Shown here in pieces: positions 8,670 to 17,631 of a DNA stretch of 64,000 bases. The stretch comes from Bacteriovoracales bacterium (lineage in GTDB: Bacteria; Bdellovibrionota; Bacteriovoracia; Bacteriovoracales; Bacteriovoracaceae). The DNA lies in the NCBI GenBank assembly GCA_030149295.1, contig JASBRV010000135.1, positions 184,941-248,940 of the forward strand, read 5' to 3'. The notes under the pieces are model-generated. The model was not told the origin of the DNA, made no database searches, and saw only the letters and a program-made list of their open reading frames with translations. A program made the position numbers and the translations under genes. The first letter of the stretch is position 1. The number at the start of each line of letters is the position of its first letter.

Positions 8670-8863
8670 ATAATTGTTATTTTAATTTTATGGGCTATTT
8701 TGCCCTAAGTTGTCCAAAAGAACGATAGGAGAAGGCCTAGACAATAGCAAGGTGTGGAATGTTAGTGGTTGTGGGTCGATGTGCTATTAGTCTTGCGTCA
8801 CAGTGAAAGGGTCAGCTTATTGTGAAAGCTTAGTTATTTTAGATACATAGAGCATTAAAGGGG

Positions 8864-8892
8864 TTGTCACAATTTTCTCTCACTTTTATTCT
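8864..8892 (+). promoter_or_regulatory. Candidate sigma-70-type promoter for clpP
   Basis: A -35 hexamer TTGTCA (8864-8869), a 17-base spacer and a -10 TATTCT (8887-8892) fit a vegetative promoter. It is in the otherwise empty 390-base region between the divergent peroxiredoxin and clpP genes, about 130 bases before the clpP start. No heat-shock CIRCE element is visible. The rest of this intergenic stretch shows no coding frame of note. Confidence 0.4.
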
Positions 8893-9019
8893 TATAGCCT
8901 AAAGAACTGGGCCGAATAAGACGAAACGCTTAAGTGAAATCAACAATTTTGCCCGTTAACAATACCCAGGGACTTTGTAGTCAATGGGACAAGCGAGCTT
9001 AAATTTGAGGAGAAGCAAA

Positions 9020-9661
9020 ATGATGAATGATGGACCCAAAGGACCTTTTCCCTCCATGCACATTCCCAACCCTATTGTTATTGAACAAACTGCTAGGGGA
9101 GAGCGCCAATATGACATCTATTCGCGACTCTTAATTGATAGGATTGTCTTTCTTGGCACTCAGGTGAATGATGTTGTCGCCAACCTCCTCATCGCTCAAA
9201 TGCTTTTTTTAGAGCAAAGTGGTCCTGAGGATCCGATTCACTTTTACATTAACAGTCCAGGTGGTTCTGTTTATGCAGGCCTTGGGATTTACGATATTAT
9301 GCAACACATCTCATGTCCTGTTTATACCTACTGTGTGGGGATGGCGGCATCGATGGGCTCTCTTCTTTTAAGTGCAGGGGAAGCAGGTTATCGTCATGCT
9401 CTTCCTCACTCAAGAATCATGATCCACCAACCACTTGGCGGTGCGAGAGGACAGTGTTCTGATATTCAAATTCAGGCCAATGAAATTCAAACTCTAAAAG
9501 ACCAACTTAATGGTATCTATATCAAACACTCACCAAAAGACATGAGTAAAGAACAAATTGAAGAGTGGACTGATAGAGATAATTACCTTGATCCAGAGAA
9601 GGCCGTTGAAATGGGGCTTATTGATCAGGTGATTAACCCTAAAGGGAAAATTAAAGTTTAA
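9020..9661 (+). CDS. clpP: ATP-dependent Clp protease proteolytic subunit ClpP
   Basis: 213 residues from 9020. It is the serine protease barrel that works with ClpX to degrade unfolded and tagged proteins in the cytosol. The catalytic serine is in [11 protein letters not shown], the histidine in [10 protein letters not shown], and the aspartate in the [20 protein letters not shown] region. The N terminus [20 protein letters not shown] matches mature ClpP. An in-frame ATG at 8984 would add 12 residues; 9020 is preferred because GAGGAG lies 7 bases before it. It is followed at 42 bases by clpX, with no trigger factor gene upstream. Confidence 0.96.
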   Translation: MMNDGPKGPFPSMHIPNPIVIEQTARGERQYDIYSRLLIDRIVFLGTQVNDVVANLLIAQMLFLEQSGPEDPIHFYINSPGGSVYAGLGIYDIMQHISCPVYTYCVGMAASMGSLLLSAGEAGYRHALPHSRIMIHQPLGGARGQCSDIQIQANEIQTLKDQLNGIYIKHSPKDMSKEQIEEWTDRDNYLDPEKAVEMGLIDQVINPKGKIKV

Positions 9662-9703
9662 TAATTAATACATATAAGACATCAGTCAAAAAAGGATTGA
9701 ATA

Positions 9704-11002
9704 ATGGCCAAAGAAAAAGGCGCTTACAACAGTACTCTTCACTGTAACTTCTGTGGAAAGTCGCAAAAAGAAGTAAAGAAACTGATTGCGGGACCAGGAG
9801 TTTATATTTGTGACGAGTGTATTGAGCTTTGTAATGACATCATTTTTGAAGATTCTCTCAAAAACACTTCAAAAGCGTCACTAGACAATGTTCCTAAACC
9901 TCATGAGATTAAAGAGCACTTAGACCAATATGTTATTGGTCAAGATAGGGCCAAGAAGATTATCTCTGTTGCTGTACACAACCACTACAAGAGAGTGAGT
10001 CATGGTGGTAAGGGTAAGGATGACGTTGAGCTTGCGAAATCAAATATTCTTCTCGCAGGTCCTACTGGTTCTGGTAAGACTTTGATTGCTCAGTCTCTAG
10101 CGAAGTATCTCAATGTTCCTTTTGCTATTGCTGATGCAACTTCTTTAACAGAAGCCGGCTATGTTGGGGAGGACGTTGAAAATATCATTCTTAACCTGCT
10201 TCAAGCATGCGACTACGATGTTGAAAGAGCTGAAAGAGGAATCGTCTATATTGATGAGATTGATAAAATTGCAAGAAAGTCTGAAAATCCTTCCATTACC
10301 AGAGACGTCTCTGGTGAGGGTGTTCAGCAAGCTCTTCTTAAGCTTGTTGAAGGAACAGTGGCTTCTGTACCTCCTAAAGGCGGGCGTAAGCATCCACAAC
10401 AAGAGTTCATTCAAGTAAACACAAAGAATATTCTCTTTGTTGTAGCAGGGGCTTTTGTTGGCCTTGATAAAATTATCGAAAAGAGAATGACCAAGAGACC
10501 TCTAGGTCTTACAGCGAAAGCGGAGAGTGCTGAGCAATCTGTCGTTGAGAAACTAGGTGGTATCGAGGCTGAAGACCTCACAAAATTTGGACTCATTCCT
10601 GAATTTATTGGTCGTCTGCCAGTGAATGCTCTTCTTCAAGAATTAGATGAGGAAGCTTTGGTGAGAATTCTCACAGAACCTAAAAACGCTGTGACTAAGC
10701 AATACGCACGTCTCTTTGAGATGGATGGCATTATGCTAGAGTTTGAGCAAGATGCCCTAGAAGAAGTGGCGAGAATTGCAATCAAGAAAAAGACAGGGGC
10801 TCGTGGCCTGAGGGCGATTCTTGAACAAACTATGTTAGATGTAATGTATGACATTCCTTCAAACGACAAAATCAATAAGGTTGTTGTCACAAAAGCTTCA
10901 ATTCAAGGGACAGAGTCTCCAAAACTCCTAGAGGGAGAGAGAATTCAGCCCAAAAAAGAAGAGGGAACTAGTTTTCCAAAGAAGAGTATTGAATCGGCCT
11001 AA
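9704..11002 (+). CDS. clpX: ATP-dependent Clp protease ATP-binding subunit ClpX
   Basis: 432 residues. This is the AAA+ unfoldase partner of ClpP. The N-terminal zinc-binding domain shows CNFCGKS...[10 protein letters not shown] (residues about 15-47). Walker A is [13 protein letters not shown] (about 120), Walker [11 protein letters not shown], the ClpP-contacting IGF-type loop region is near the centre (LGLTAKAES), and the sensor-2 [10 protein letters not shown] is near residue 365. An AAGGA site precedes the ATG. It forms an operon with clpP and ends in an intrinsic terminator. Confidence 0.97.
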   Translation: MAKEKGAYNSTLHCNFCGKSQKEVKKLIAGPGVYICDECIELCNDIIFEDSLKNTSKASLDNVPKPHEIKEHLDQYVIGQDRAKKIISVAVHNHYKRVSHGGKGKDDVELAKSNILLAGPTGSGKTLIAQSLAKYLNVPFAIADATSLTEAGYVGEDVENIILNLLQACDYDVERAERGIVYIDEIDKIARKSENPSITRDVSGEGVQQALLKLVEGTVASVPPKGGRKHPQQEFIQVNTKNILFVVAGAFVGLDKIIEKRMTKRPLGLTAKAESAEQSVVEKLGGIEAEDLTKFGLIPEFIGRLPVNALLQELDEEALVRILTEPKNAVTKQYARLFEMDGIMLEFEQDALEEVARIAIKKKTGARGLRAILEQTMLDVMYDIPSNDKINKVVVTKASIQGTESPKLLEGERIQPKKEEGTSFPKKSIESA

Positions 11003-11050
11003 AATTGTCGGTCAATAAGAACGTCTAAGAAAAATTAAGCAACTCACAAA

Positions 11051-11081
11051 AGCTGTCATTTAGTATGACAGCTTTTTTTTT
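11051..11081 (+). terminator. Intrinsic terminator of clpPX
   Basis: AGCTGTCAT, a 5-base loop and ATGACAGCT form a perfect 9-bp stem followed by a run of Ts. It lies about 50 bases after the clpX stop. Confidence 0.9.
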
Positions 11082-11181
11082 GCCCTAAAGCCTTATTAAG
11101 AGGGCTTTGGGGCCGTTTCCAATGTTCTAGGGTCATGTAAATAGAAACTTTTTCTGGGAAATAAAGGCCTGTACTTTTTTT

Positions 11182-11211
11182 TTGAATTGAACGGGAGTTT
11201 GGGGGTAAAAT
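11182..11211 (+). promoter_or_regulatory. Candidate promoter of lon
   Basis: TTGAAT (11182-11187), an 18-base spacer and TAAAAT (11206-11211) lie about 80 bases before the lon start. This is a fair match to a vegetative promoter. No heat-shock sigma-32-type consensus is obvious. Confidence 0.35.
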
Positions 11212-11224
11212 GGTAATAAGACTT

Positions 11225-11260
11225 CAAAACCCGCAGAGTCATGGAGGAATCGGGGTTTTG
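11225..11260 (+). promoter_or_regulatory. Stem-loop in the lon leader
   Basis: CAAAACCC (11225-11232) and GGGTTTTG (11253-11260) can pair as an 8-bp stem with a 20-base loop. It falls between the candidate promoter and the AGGAGG of lon. It could be a leader structure or a DNA-binding repeat. Confidence 0.3.
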
Positions 11261-11288
11261 GTAAGTAGTCTGCAGTACAGGAGGTACA

Positions 11289-13700
11289 ATGTCTGGAAAA
11301 TCGAACGAGAGTAATACCCGCTTTCCTCTACTCCCGCTTAGAGATGTCATTATCTTTCCCCATATGGTGGTCCCGCTTTTTGTAGGAAGGGAAAAGTCTA
11401 TTGCGGCTTTGGAAGAGGCAGCTAATAACAACAATGAGCTCTTTTTAGTCACCCAAAAAGATGCAAGTGTTCTTAACCCTGATAGAGAAGATATCTACAA
11501 TGTGGGTACCGTAGTCAACATCATCCAGATGTTAAGACTTCCAGACAACACCGTTAAAGTTCTTATTGAAGGAAAGTATCGAGCAAAAATCGATCAATTT
11601 GAAGCTTCTCCAGAAGGGTATTGGGCGGAAGTTTCTAAATGCCTTTCAAGTACTGATAGTGCCGTAAATCTTGAAGCTACCATGAGAAGTATCAAGGCGA
11701 TCTTTGAACAATATGTAAAACTTAATAAGAGAATTCCACCAGAACTTTTGATGAGTATCTCTTCTATAACCGATCCTTCACGCCTGGCCGATATCATCGT
11801 TGCTCATCTTTCGATGAAAATCCCAGAGAAACAAGAAATTCTTGAGGCGACGGATGTGGAAAAGAGGTTGCGTCTTCTTCTTGAGAAGATGCAAGGTGAA
11901 ATTGAAATCATCAATGTGGAAAGAAGAATTCGCTCAAGAGTAAAAACTCAAATGGAAAAAAGCCAGAAAGAGTACTATCTCAATGAGCAAATGAATGCCA
12001 TTCAAAAAGAGTTAGGCCAAAAAGATGAAAAGTCTGAGATTCAAGAAATGGAAGAAAAACTTGAAGCGAAGCAAATGCCTAAAGAGGCTAAAGATAAGGT
12101 AAGAAAAGAGGTAAAGAAATTAAAGTCCATGTCTCCTATGTCGGCTGAGGCGGCAGTGGTAAGAAATTATGTGGATTGGATGCTTAATCTTCCATGGTTT
12201 GAGTACACAGAGGATAATAATTCTGTGAAGCATGCCCGTGAGGTGCTCGATGAGCATCACTATGGAATGCAAGATGTAAAAGATAGAATTGTTGAATACC
12301 TTGCTGTTCGTTCACTTCTCAAAGAAGAAGGGAAAGGAACAATTCTTTGTCTTGCTGGTCCTCCAGGGGTTGGTAAAACATCGATTGCTCGCTCTCTTGC
12401 TGATTCCCTTGGTAGAAACTTTCAAAGAATCAGTCTGGGTGGTGTGAGAGATGAATCGGAAATTAGAGGTCACCGCCGTACTTATGTCGGTGCGATGCCT
12501 GGGAAAATTATCAATGCTCTTAAAAAAGCGGGAACTTCGAACCCTGTGATTCTTTTGGACGAAATTGATAAAATGACCTCTGATATGAGAGGGGATCCAG
12601 CTGCGGCCATGCTCGAAGTCCTCGATCCAGAACAAAATAAAAACTTTGGTGATCATTATATTGAAGTTGAATATGATCTTTCAAAAGTCATGTTCATTAT
12701 GACTGCCAATGATCTTTCTCGAGTTCCAGGACCTCTAAGAGATCGTATGGAAATCATCAATGTGGCCGGTTACACCCCTCAAGAAAAACTTCAAATTGGA
12801 AAGAATTATCTTCTTCCTAAGGCTTCAAAGAACAATGGTCTTGAAGGTTTTGAAGTTCAAATGACGGACAAAGTGGCAATTGAGATCATTCGTGGTTGGA
12901 CCAAAGAAGCCGGTGTTCGTGGCTACGAAAGATTACTCAACACTGTATGCAGAAAAATTGCTACGGAAGTGGTGGAAAAAGAGTATGAAGCAGGGAAGAA
13001 GTTTAAAGTAACTTCTAAGCAACTTCCTAAATACCTCGGACCTAAGAAGTTTACCGATACAGATACTGAGCAAGAACCGCAAGTTGGCCTTGTTAATGGT
13101 CTTGCTTGGACCTCTGTCGGTGGTGAACTTCTTCATATCGAAGTTGTGACAACACCAGGAAAAGGGAATATCCAAATTACTGGTAAGCTGGGAGATGTGA
13201 TGCAAGAGTCAGCGCGAGCTGCTCTTAGTTATGTGCGCTCAATTAGCGATCGTCTAGGAATTGAAACTGAGTGGTATGACAAAAATGACATTCACATTCA
13301 CGTACCAGAAGGTGCGACGCCAAAAGATGGGCCTTCAGCTGGTATCACTATGGTGACAGCACTAACTTCTGCTATCACGGGAATTAAAGTTCAACAAAAT
13401 GTTGCGATGACTGGGGAAGTGACAATTCGTGGTCGTGTTCTTCCTATCGGTGGATTGAAGGAAAAGCTTCTTGCAGCTAAGCAAGCAGGAATTTCAACAG
13501 TTCTAATCCCAGCGAAGAATGCTAAAGACCTTCCTGATATTCCTCAGGAAATTAAGTCTGGTATCAATGTGATTCCTTGTACTCAAGTTGAGGAAGTGCT
13601 TAAAGTTGCTCTTGAGCTTAACCAGCCAGAAAAGTTTATGCAGGTTGTGGGTCTTAAGGTCCTTAAAGGGGATGCTGATACCTCGCAAGTTGCTAACTAA
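11289..13700 (+). CDS. lon: ATP-dependent protease Lon (LonA type)
   Basis: 803 residues, full LonA length. It degrades misfolded and regulatory proteins in the cytosol. The N-terminal substrate-binding domain begins FPLLPLRDVIIFPHMVVPL. A coiled region (residues about 200-270) leads to the AAA+ module with Walker A AGPPGVGKTSIA (about 354) and Walker B NPVILLDEIDKM. The protease domain has the catalytic serine in PKDGPSAGITM and lysine in the GGLKEKLLAA segment. AGGAGG lies 5 bases before the ATG. It follows clpPX but has its own terminator and probable promoter. Confidence 0.97.
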   Translation: MSGKSNESNTRFPLLPLRDVIIFPHMVVPLFVGREKSIAALEEAANNNNELFLVTQKDASVLNPDREDIYNVGTVVNIIQMLRLPDNTVKVLIEGKYRAKIDQFEASPEGYWAEVSKCLSSTDSAVNLEATMRSIKAIFEQYVKLNKRIPPELLMSISSITDPSRLADIIVAHLSMKIPEKQEILEATDVEKRLRLLLEKMQGEIEIINVERRIRSRVKTQMEKSQKEYYLNEQMNAIQKELGQKDEKSEIQEMEEKLEAKQMPKEAKDKVRKEVKKLKSMSPMSAEAAVVRNYVDWMLNLPWFEYTEDNNSVKHAREVLDEHHYGMQDVKDRIVEYLAVRSLLKEEGKGTILCLAGPPGVGKTSIARSLADSLGRNFQRISLGGVRDESEIRGHRRTYVGAMPGKIINALKKAGTSNPVILLDEIDKMTSDMRGDPAAAMLEVLDPEQNKNFGDHYIEVEYDLSKVMFIMTANDLSRVPGPLRDRMEIINVAGYTPQEKLQIGKNYLLPKASKNNGLEGFEVQMTDKVAIEIIRGWTKEAGVRGYERLLNTVCRKIATEVVEKEYEAGKKFKVTSKQLPKYLGPKKFTDTDTEQEPQVGLVNGLAWTSVGGELLHIEVVTTPGKGNIQITGKLGDVMQESARAALSYVRSISDRLGIETEWYDKNDIHIHVPEGATPKDGPSAGITMVTALTSAITGIKVQQNVAMTGEVTIRGRVLPIGGLKEKLLAAKQAGISTVLIPAKNAKDLPDIPQEIKSGINVIPCTQVEEVLKVALELNQPEKFMQVVGLKVLKGDADTSQVAN

Positions 13701-13732
13701 AAGTAGCGTTATATTGCCGAAATAATGGAGAG

Positions 13733-13755
13733 GGCCCGCTTTTGCGGGCCTTTTT
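13733..13755 (+). terminator. Intrinsic terminator of lon
   Basis: GGCCCGC, loop TTTT and GCGGGCC form a perfect 7-bp GC stem followed by TTTTT. It lies about 30 bases after the lon stop. Confidence 0.92.
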
Positions 13756-13781
13756 CGTGGTGGAAATTTTACTTAAAGTCA

Positions 13782-13810
13782 TTGACAAGTTTTTGAATTT
13801 TCAATAAATT
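13782..13810 (+). promoter_or_regulatory. Promoter of tRNA-Val
   Basis: A consensus -35 TTGACA (13782-13787), a 17-base spacer and TAAATT (13805-13810) place the transcription start near 13817, about 20 bases before the mature tRNA. This is the best vegetative promoter match I see in the window. Confidence 0.7.
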
Positions 13811-13836
13811 GCTCTTCACCGAATCATTCAAGAATC

Positions 13837-13911
13837 GGGCGTGTAGCTCAGTGGGAGAGCGCTGCCCTTACAAGGCAGATGTCGCAGGTTCAATCCCTGC
13901 CACGCCCACCA
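13837..13911 (+). tRNA. tRNA-Val (anticodon TAC)
   Basis: A complete cloverleaf is visible. The acceptor arm GGGCGTG pairs with CACGCCC, the D arm is around TAGCTCAGTGGGAGAGC, and the anticodon stem CTGCC/GGCAG has loop CTTACAA, giving anticodon TAC (13869-13871). The T arm GCAGG-TTCAATC-CCTGC is standard. The 3' CCA is encoded (13909-13911). It is transcribed from its own promoter and followed by a hairpin terminator that lies inside the first of two identical 87-bp repeats. Confidence 0.97.
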
Positions 13912-13919
13912 TGTTTATA

Positions 13920-14006
13920 AAAAGAAGGCTCCAGTGGAGCCTTTTTTTATAAACAGAACTGACAAAAGGGCAGCTAGCCGTAGGCGCGGCTGACCGATCT
14001 CAAATA
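13920..14006 (+). repeat. 87-bp direct repeat, copy 1 (contains the tRNA-Val terminator)
   Basis: This unit is identical base for base to 14048-14134. It begins just after the tRNA. It contains the terminator stem GGCTCC-AGT-GGAGCC with a T-run (13927-13948) and then a second potential hairpin, AGCCG-TAGGCG-CGGCT (about 13976-13991). No coding frame is apparent. Confidence 0.9.
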
Positions 14007-14047
14007 TTACAGGTTTAAAAATACGGGCACGCAGTGACCATCCCTTT

Positions 14048-14134
14048 AAAAGAAGGCTCCAGTGGAGCCTTTTTTTATAAACAGAACTGACAAAAGGGCA
14101 GCTAGCCGTAGGCGCGGCTGACCGATCTCAAATA
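14048..14134 (+). repeat. 87-bp direct repeat, copy 2
   Basis: This is an exact second copy of 13920-14006, offset by 128 bases, with a 41-base unique spacer between them. It carries the same terminator hairpin and T-run (14055-14076). The spacer ends in ACCAT, like the end of the tRNA gene before copy 1. That would fit a lost second tRNA copy, but the rest of the spacer is not tRNA-like. Confidence 0.9.
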
Positions 14135-14209
14135 GTTGATTCCACTTCTTTTTTGTAAGATTTACTCTTCAGTTTTGCGCCACTTCAATAAAATGGCTAT
14201 ATACAGGTT

Positions 14210-15079
14210 ATGCGAACACCTATAATTACCTTCTTTATTCTAACTCTAATCACTAGTTGTCTAGAAACAGGTGGCGGAGGAAAGCCTAGAAGCCCATCTC
14301 GGCCAATTCAAGATGAAAATCCCTTGGGAGCGTTGAAATATTCTGCAGATATAAATGTTTACTCTTTGGGCTCTATAAATCCCATCATTACTACGCTGAG
14401 GGCTAAGGAAGTTCAAGCTGAGGGTCAGGACTTGACCTTTAGTTTTAAATTTCAAGTTGGCCTTGAAAAGAAATTACAAATCATGAGGACTTTGGGAGCG
14501 ACTTCTTGTTCAGGTGATATCTCAGCTGGCTTTAACTTTGTTTTAGTGCAGGAAAGTCCTACAAGAGTTGTTTTAGAGGAAAACCTCAAAAAAGGTATTG
14601 TATATGATCTTCAGCCCAATGAATCTTATTCTATTGAAGTCATTGCCGATGCTGTTGGGTGCTCGAAGGTAGAAATTGGGCTTTCCTTATGGGCCGGGCA
14701 AGAAAATGTTGATCCTCTTGAAGCTTATGAATGCACCTATGATAGTTTGAGTGAGAGCTTTATTGGAAGTTTTCTCCTTGATCATCTTACGTTTTATGAT
14801 TCCTTTAATAATTCTTTTATTAGTGAGAGTAGATATTGTGGTATCGACCTGAGTGCTAAAAAGAGTTCAGTGCGATTAAATGGAGAAGAGGTGACTTTTA
14901 AGTTTAACTACGAAGTCAACGAGGCAAATATCTATGAAGCAGAGTACATATATGACGATTTTGCCAATAGAAGTCGCATTCTATGCCGAAAGAATGGAGA
15001 GTTAGAGAAAGAGTATTTAGGCCACACTTGTAAAAGACGAATCGTGGATTCAAAAACTTTTAAAAAAGAAATTAATTAA
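14210..15079 (+). CDS. Secreted lipoprotein of unknown function
   Basis: 289 residues. The N-terminal signal MRTPIITFFILTLITSC ends in a lipobox (ITSC, Cys17), followed by a Gly-rich spacer (LETGGGGKPR), so it is predicted to be lipid-anchored. The mature part is beta-rich with paired cysteines (SCSGD, GCSK, YECTY, YCGID, LCRK, HTCKR), suggesting disulfides in the periplasm or on the surface. No family is recognised. It is a single gene between the tRNA region and the RimK cassette. Confidence 0.72.
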   Translation: MRTPIITFFILTLITSCLETGGGGKPRSPSRPIQDENPLGALKYSADINVYSLGSINPIITTLRAKEVQAEGQDLTFSFKFQVGLEKKLQIMRTLGATSCSGDISAGFNFVLVQESPTRVVLEENLKKGIVYDLQPNESYSIEVIADAVGCSKVEIGLSLWAGQENVDPLEAYECTYDSLSESFIGSFLLDHLTFYDSFNNSFISESRYCGIDLSAKKSSVRLNGEEVTFKFNYEVNEANIYEAEYIYDDFANRSRILCRKNGELEKEYLGHTCKRRIVDSKTFKKEIN

Positions 15080-15248
15080 AGTCTTTGTTCTGTTCTCTAC
15101 TGTTGTCGCTTTGCGTCTCTGTTGCTGCGTTGGTACATTTTTTACAGTAAAGCTTGATTAGGGGTTTTAAGGCAAGCTCTTCTTAAAAATTCGTCATTAA
15201 ATAATTGTCTCGTTATACTTTGCCTGAATTTTCGAGTCAGGAGATGAA

Positions 15249-15704
15249 GTGAAGACAATTATTGGCTGGAGGGAAATCGTGTTCTTTCCCGATATTACTA
15301 ACCGCGCCATAAAGGCAAAGATTGATACGGGAGCAAGAACTTCTGCTCTTCATGCCTTTAATATTGAAACTTATAAAAAAGGCCGCCAAGAGTATGTGGC
15401 CTTTGATATTCATCCCTTACAGCGTTCTAAAAAGTTTACTCAAAGAGTGGTGGCTCCCCTGATTGAATACAGAAGTGTAAAAAGTTCAGTGGGAACGGAG
15501 ACTCACCGTCCAGTCATTTTGACGGATGTTGTGGTCGCTGGTCGTCGGTTTTTGACCGAAGTGACCTTGGTGAACAGGGACATGATGGGCTTTCGTCTTT
15601 TATTGGGCAGACAGGCTTTGTCTAAACGCTTTATTGTCGACGTCAGTCATAGTTTTCTAGGGTATTCAAAGGATATTAAAAAATACAAAGCGGAGTTTTT
15701 ATGA
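15249..15704 (+). CDS. Retropepsin-like ATP-grasp-associated protease (RimB/ 'ATP-dependent zinc protease' family)
   Basis: 151 residues, GTG start with AGGAG 6 bases upstream. The family signature [13 protein letters not shown] (about residue 25) contains an Asp-Thr-Gly triad like retroviral aspartic proteases. The [19 protein letters not shown] end is also typical. Relatives are encoded next to ATP-grasp ligases of the RimK type. In other bacteria a member (RimB) is reported to trim poly-glutamate tails added by RimK. It overlaps the next gene by four bases (ATGA), implying coupled translation. Confidence 0.88.
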   Translation: MKTIIGWREIVFFPDITNRAIKAKIDTGARTSALHAFNIETYKKGRQEYVAFDIHPLQRSKKFTQRVVAPLIEYRSVKSSVGTETHRPVILTDVVVAGRRFLTEVTLVNRDMMGFRLLLGRQALSKRFIVDVSHSFLGYSKDIKKYKAEFL

Positions 15705-16609
15705 AATTAGGGATTTTATCTCGAGGACCAAAACTTTATTCCACCATGAGACTTGTGGAAGAAGCAAAGAATGCTGGCCATGAAGTGGAAATTGTCGATC
15801 CCATGAAATGTTGGGTGAATATTGCTTCTAAAAAACCAAGAGTTCATTATAAAGATGAGGTTCTTGATTACTACGATGCTGTTATTCCCCGCATTGGTCA
15901 GTCTGTAACTTTTTACGCTACTGCTATCCTGAGACAATTTGAAATGAGTGGTGTTTTTGCGGCTAACACCTCAGTTGCCATCAATCGTTCGAGAGATAAA
16001 CTTCGCAGTTTACAAATTCTCTCAAAAAAAGGGTTAGGCCTGCCGGTTACAGGTTTTGCTCACTCCACCAAAATGACTCATAATCTGATCTCTGCTGTGG
16101 GAGGGGCTCCTTGCGTGATAAAAATGCTTGAGGGTACCCAAGGAAAAGGAGTTGTTTTAGCAGACAATGATAAGGCCGCAGAGAGTGTGATCGACCTTCT
16201 AAGAGGGTTGAATGCTCACTTTTTGGTGCAGGAGTTTATCTCTGAAGCAAAGGGAGCCGATATTCGATGCTTTGTGGTGGGAGATAAGGTGATTTCTTCA
16301 ATGAAGAGACAAGGAAAGCCTGGTGAGTTTCGCTCCAATCTCCATCAAGGGGGAACGGGCGAGAAAGTTAAAATTACCAAAGAGGAAAGAAGAACGGCCG
16401 TTGAAGCCGCAAAGGCTATGGGATTAAATATCGCCGGTGTTGATATTCTTCGTTCCAACCATGGCCCTTCTATTATGGAGGTGAATTCCTCCCCCGGCCT
16501 AGAGGGAATTGAGAAGTTCACGGAGGTCAATGTGGCCAAAAAAGTCATAGAGTTTGTAGAGAAAGCGGTTAAAGAAAAGAGAACCAATCGCACTAGAGGC
16601 GAGGGGTGA
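15701..16609 (+). CDS. rimK: RimK family ATP-grasp ligase (alpha-L-glutamate ligase)
   Basis: 302 residues, the usual RimK length. It has the N-terminal pre-ATP-grasp domain ([17 protein letters not shown]), the ATP-grasp lysine region in [18 protein letters not shown], the [18 protein letters not shown] strand, and the metal-binding end [15 protein letters not shown]. RimK adds glutamates to the C terminus of ribosomal protein S6 in E. coli. The substrate here is not proven. It sits between a protease-like and an AspA-like gene with 4-base overlaps on both sides, a tight three-gene cassette. Confidence 0.92.
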   Translation: MKLGILSRGPKLYSTMRLVEEAKNAGHEVEIVDPMKCWVNIASKKPRVHYKDEVLDYYDAVIPRIGQSVTFYATAILRQFEMSGVFAANTSVAINRSRDKLRSLQILSKKGLGLPVTGFAHSTKMTHNLISAVGGAPCVIKMLEGTQGKGVVLADNDKAAESVIDLLRGLNAHFLVQEFISEAKGADIRCFVVGDKVISSMKRQGKPGEFRSNLHQGGTGEKVKITKEERRTAVEAAKAMGLNIAGVDILRSNHGPSIMEVNSSPGLEGIEKFTEVNVAKKVIEFVEKAVKEKRTNRTRGEG

Positions 16610-17631
16610 ATAAAAAGAAAAGTCTTCGGCCACCTTTTAAGTTATGCGGTAAAGAAATTGCTGCAGGCACCAGAGACTTTGTTGAACTTGAGGTCGCTGC
16701 TCTCTATGATATGACGACGATTTCTATTCCGATTGAAGTCATTCATGGAAAAGAAGAAGGCCCTACTCTTTTTATCAGTGCCGCTATTCATGGGGATGAA
16801 ATTAACGGCGTAGAAATCATTAAGAGGTTAAGAAGGCATTCGGCCTTGAGATCAATTAAGGGCACTTTAATTCTCGTCCCAATCGTTAACGTCTTTGGTT
16901 ACAACGCCAAGTCTCGATATCTTCCTGATCGACGGGACTTGAATCGCTCTTTTCCTGGCAGTGTAAAAGGATCTCTTGCGGGAAGAATGGCTTACCTCTT
17001 TATGAAGGAGGTGGTCAGTCGTTGCCAATACGGTATTGATCTTCATACGGCCGCGATAAATCGTAATAACTTTCCTCAGCTGCGGGCCGATATGGGCGAT
17101 GAGGCAACAGAGGAACTTGTCTCTAGTTTTGGCGCACCAGTCGTTGTCCATTCAAGACTTCGCGATGGAAGTTTGCGGGAAGCTGCTCGTAAAGAAGGAG
17201 TGAAGATTCTTCTTTTTGAGGGGGGCGAAGCCCTTCGCTTTGATGACAAAACGATTAAGATGGGAGTTCATGGTTGCCTTGGTGTTTTAGAACACGTGGG
17301 CATGATTCGAAGAAGGCGAAAAAAAGCGGCCGAGGCCAATAAGAGAGTCTTCTTTGCCAAAGGGAGCAGTTGGATCAGAGCACCTAAAAGTGGAAGCTAC
17401 TATAGCAATAAAAAACTAGGCGAAATTATCTCCAAAGGGGAAGCTATTGCGGAGATTACTGATCCTTATGGAAGAGTCGTAGACACCGTGAAGGCCCTGC
17501 AAGAGGGTGTCATCGTGGGTCTTAGTTCTCTTCCTTTAGTTAATCAAGGGGATGCTATTTTTCATATTGCTTATTTTGAAGACAAGGAAGATTTAGAAGA
17601 CTTTGAGGATAATTATGATGAAGATGCTTAA
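16606..17631 (+). CDS. Succinylglutamate desuccinylase/aspartoacylase family zinc hydrolase
   Basis: 341 residues, GTG start overlapping the rimK stop (GTGA). Zinc ligands are visible in [12 protein letters not shown] (H..E) and in [10 protein letters not shown], with the M14-like DLNRSFPG motif between. The last 100 residues (residues about 245-330) form a beta-rich, biotinyl-like domain ([22 protein letters not shown]). The family removes acyl groups from acyl-amino acids. Placed with rimK and the retropepsin-like gene, it probably acts on glutamyl products of RimK, an inference from context. The C terminus is acidic. Confidence 0.87.
   Translation: MNKKKSLRPPFKLCGKEIAAGTRDFVELEVAALYDMTTISIPIEVIHGKEEGPTLFISAAIHGDEINGVEIIKRLRRHSALRSIKGTLILVPIVNVFGYNAKSRYLPDRRDLNRSFPGSVKGSLAGRMAYLFMKEVVSRCQYGIDLHTAAINRNNFPQLRADMGDEATEELVSSFGAPVVVHSRLRDGSLREAARKEGVKILLFEGGEALRFDDKTIKMGVHGCLGVLEHVGMIRRRRKKAAEANKRVFFAKGSSWIRAPKSGSYYSNKKLGEIISKGEAIAEITDPYGRVVDTVKALQEGVIVGLSSLPLVNQGDAIFHIAYFEDKEDLEDFEDNYDEDA

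Noticed and set aside
12312..12656. Minus-strand frame inside lon
   Set aside because: It overlaps the strongly conserved AAA+ module of Lon and shows no recognisable protein features.
13920..14134. The pair of 87-bp repeats as a minimal CRISPR
   Set aside because: There are only two units, 87 bases long, with a terminator inside each and no cas genes nearby.
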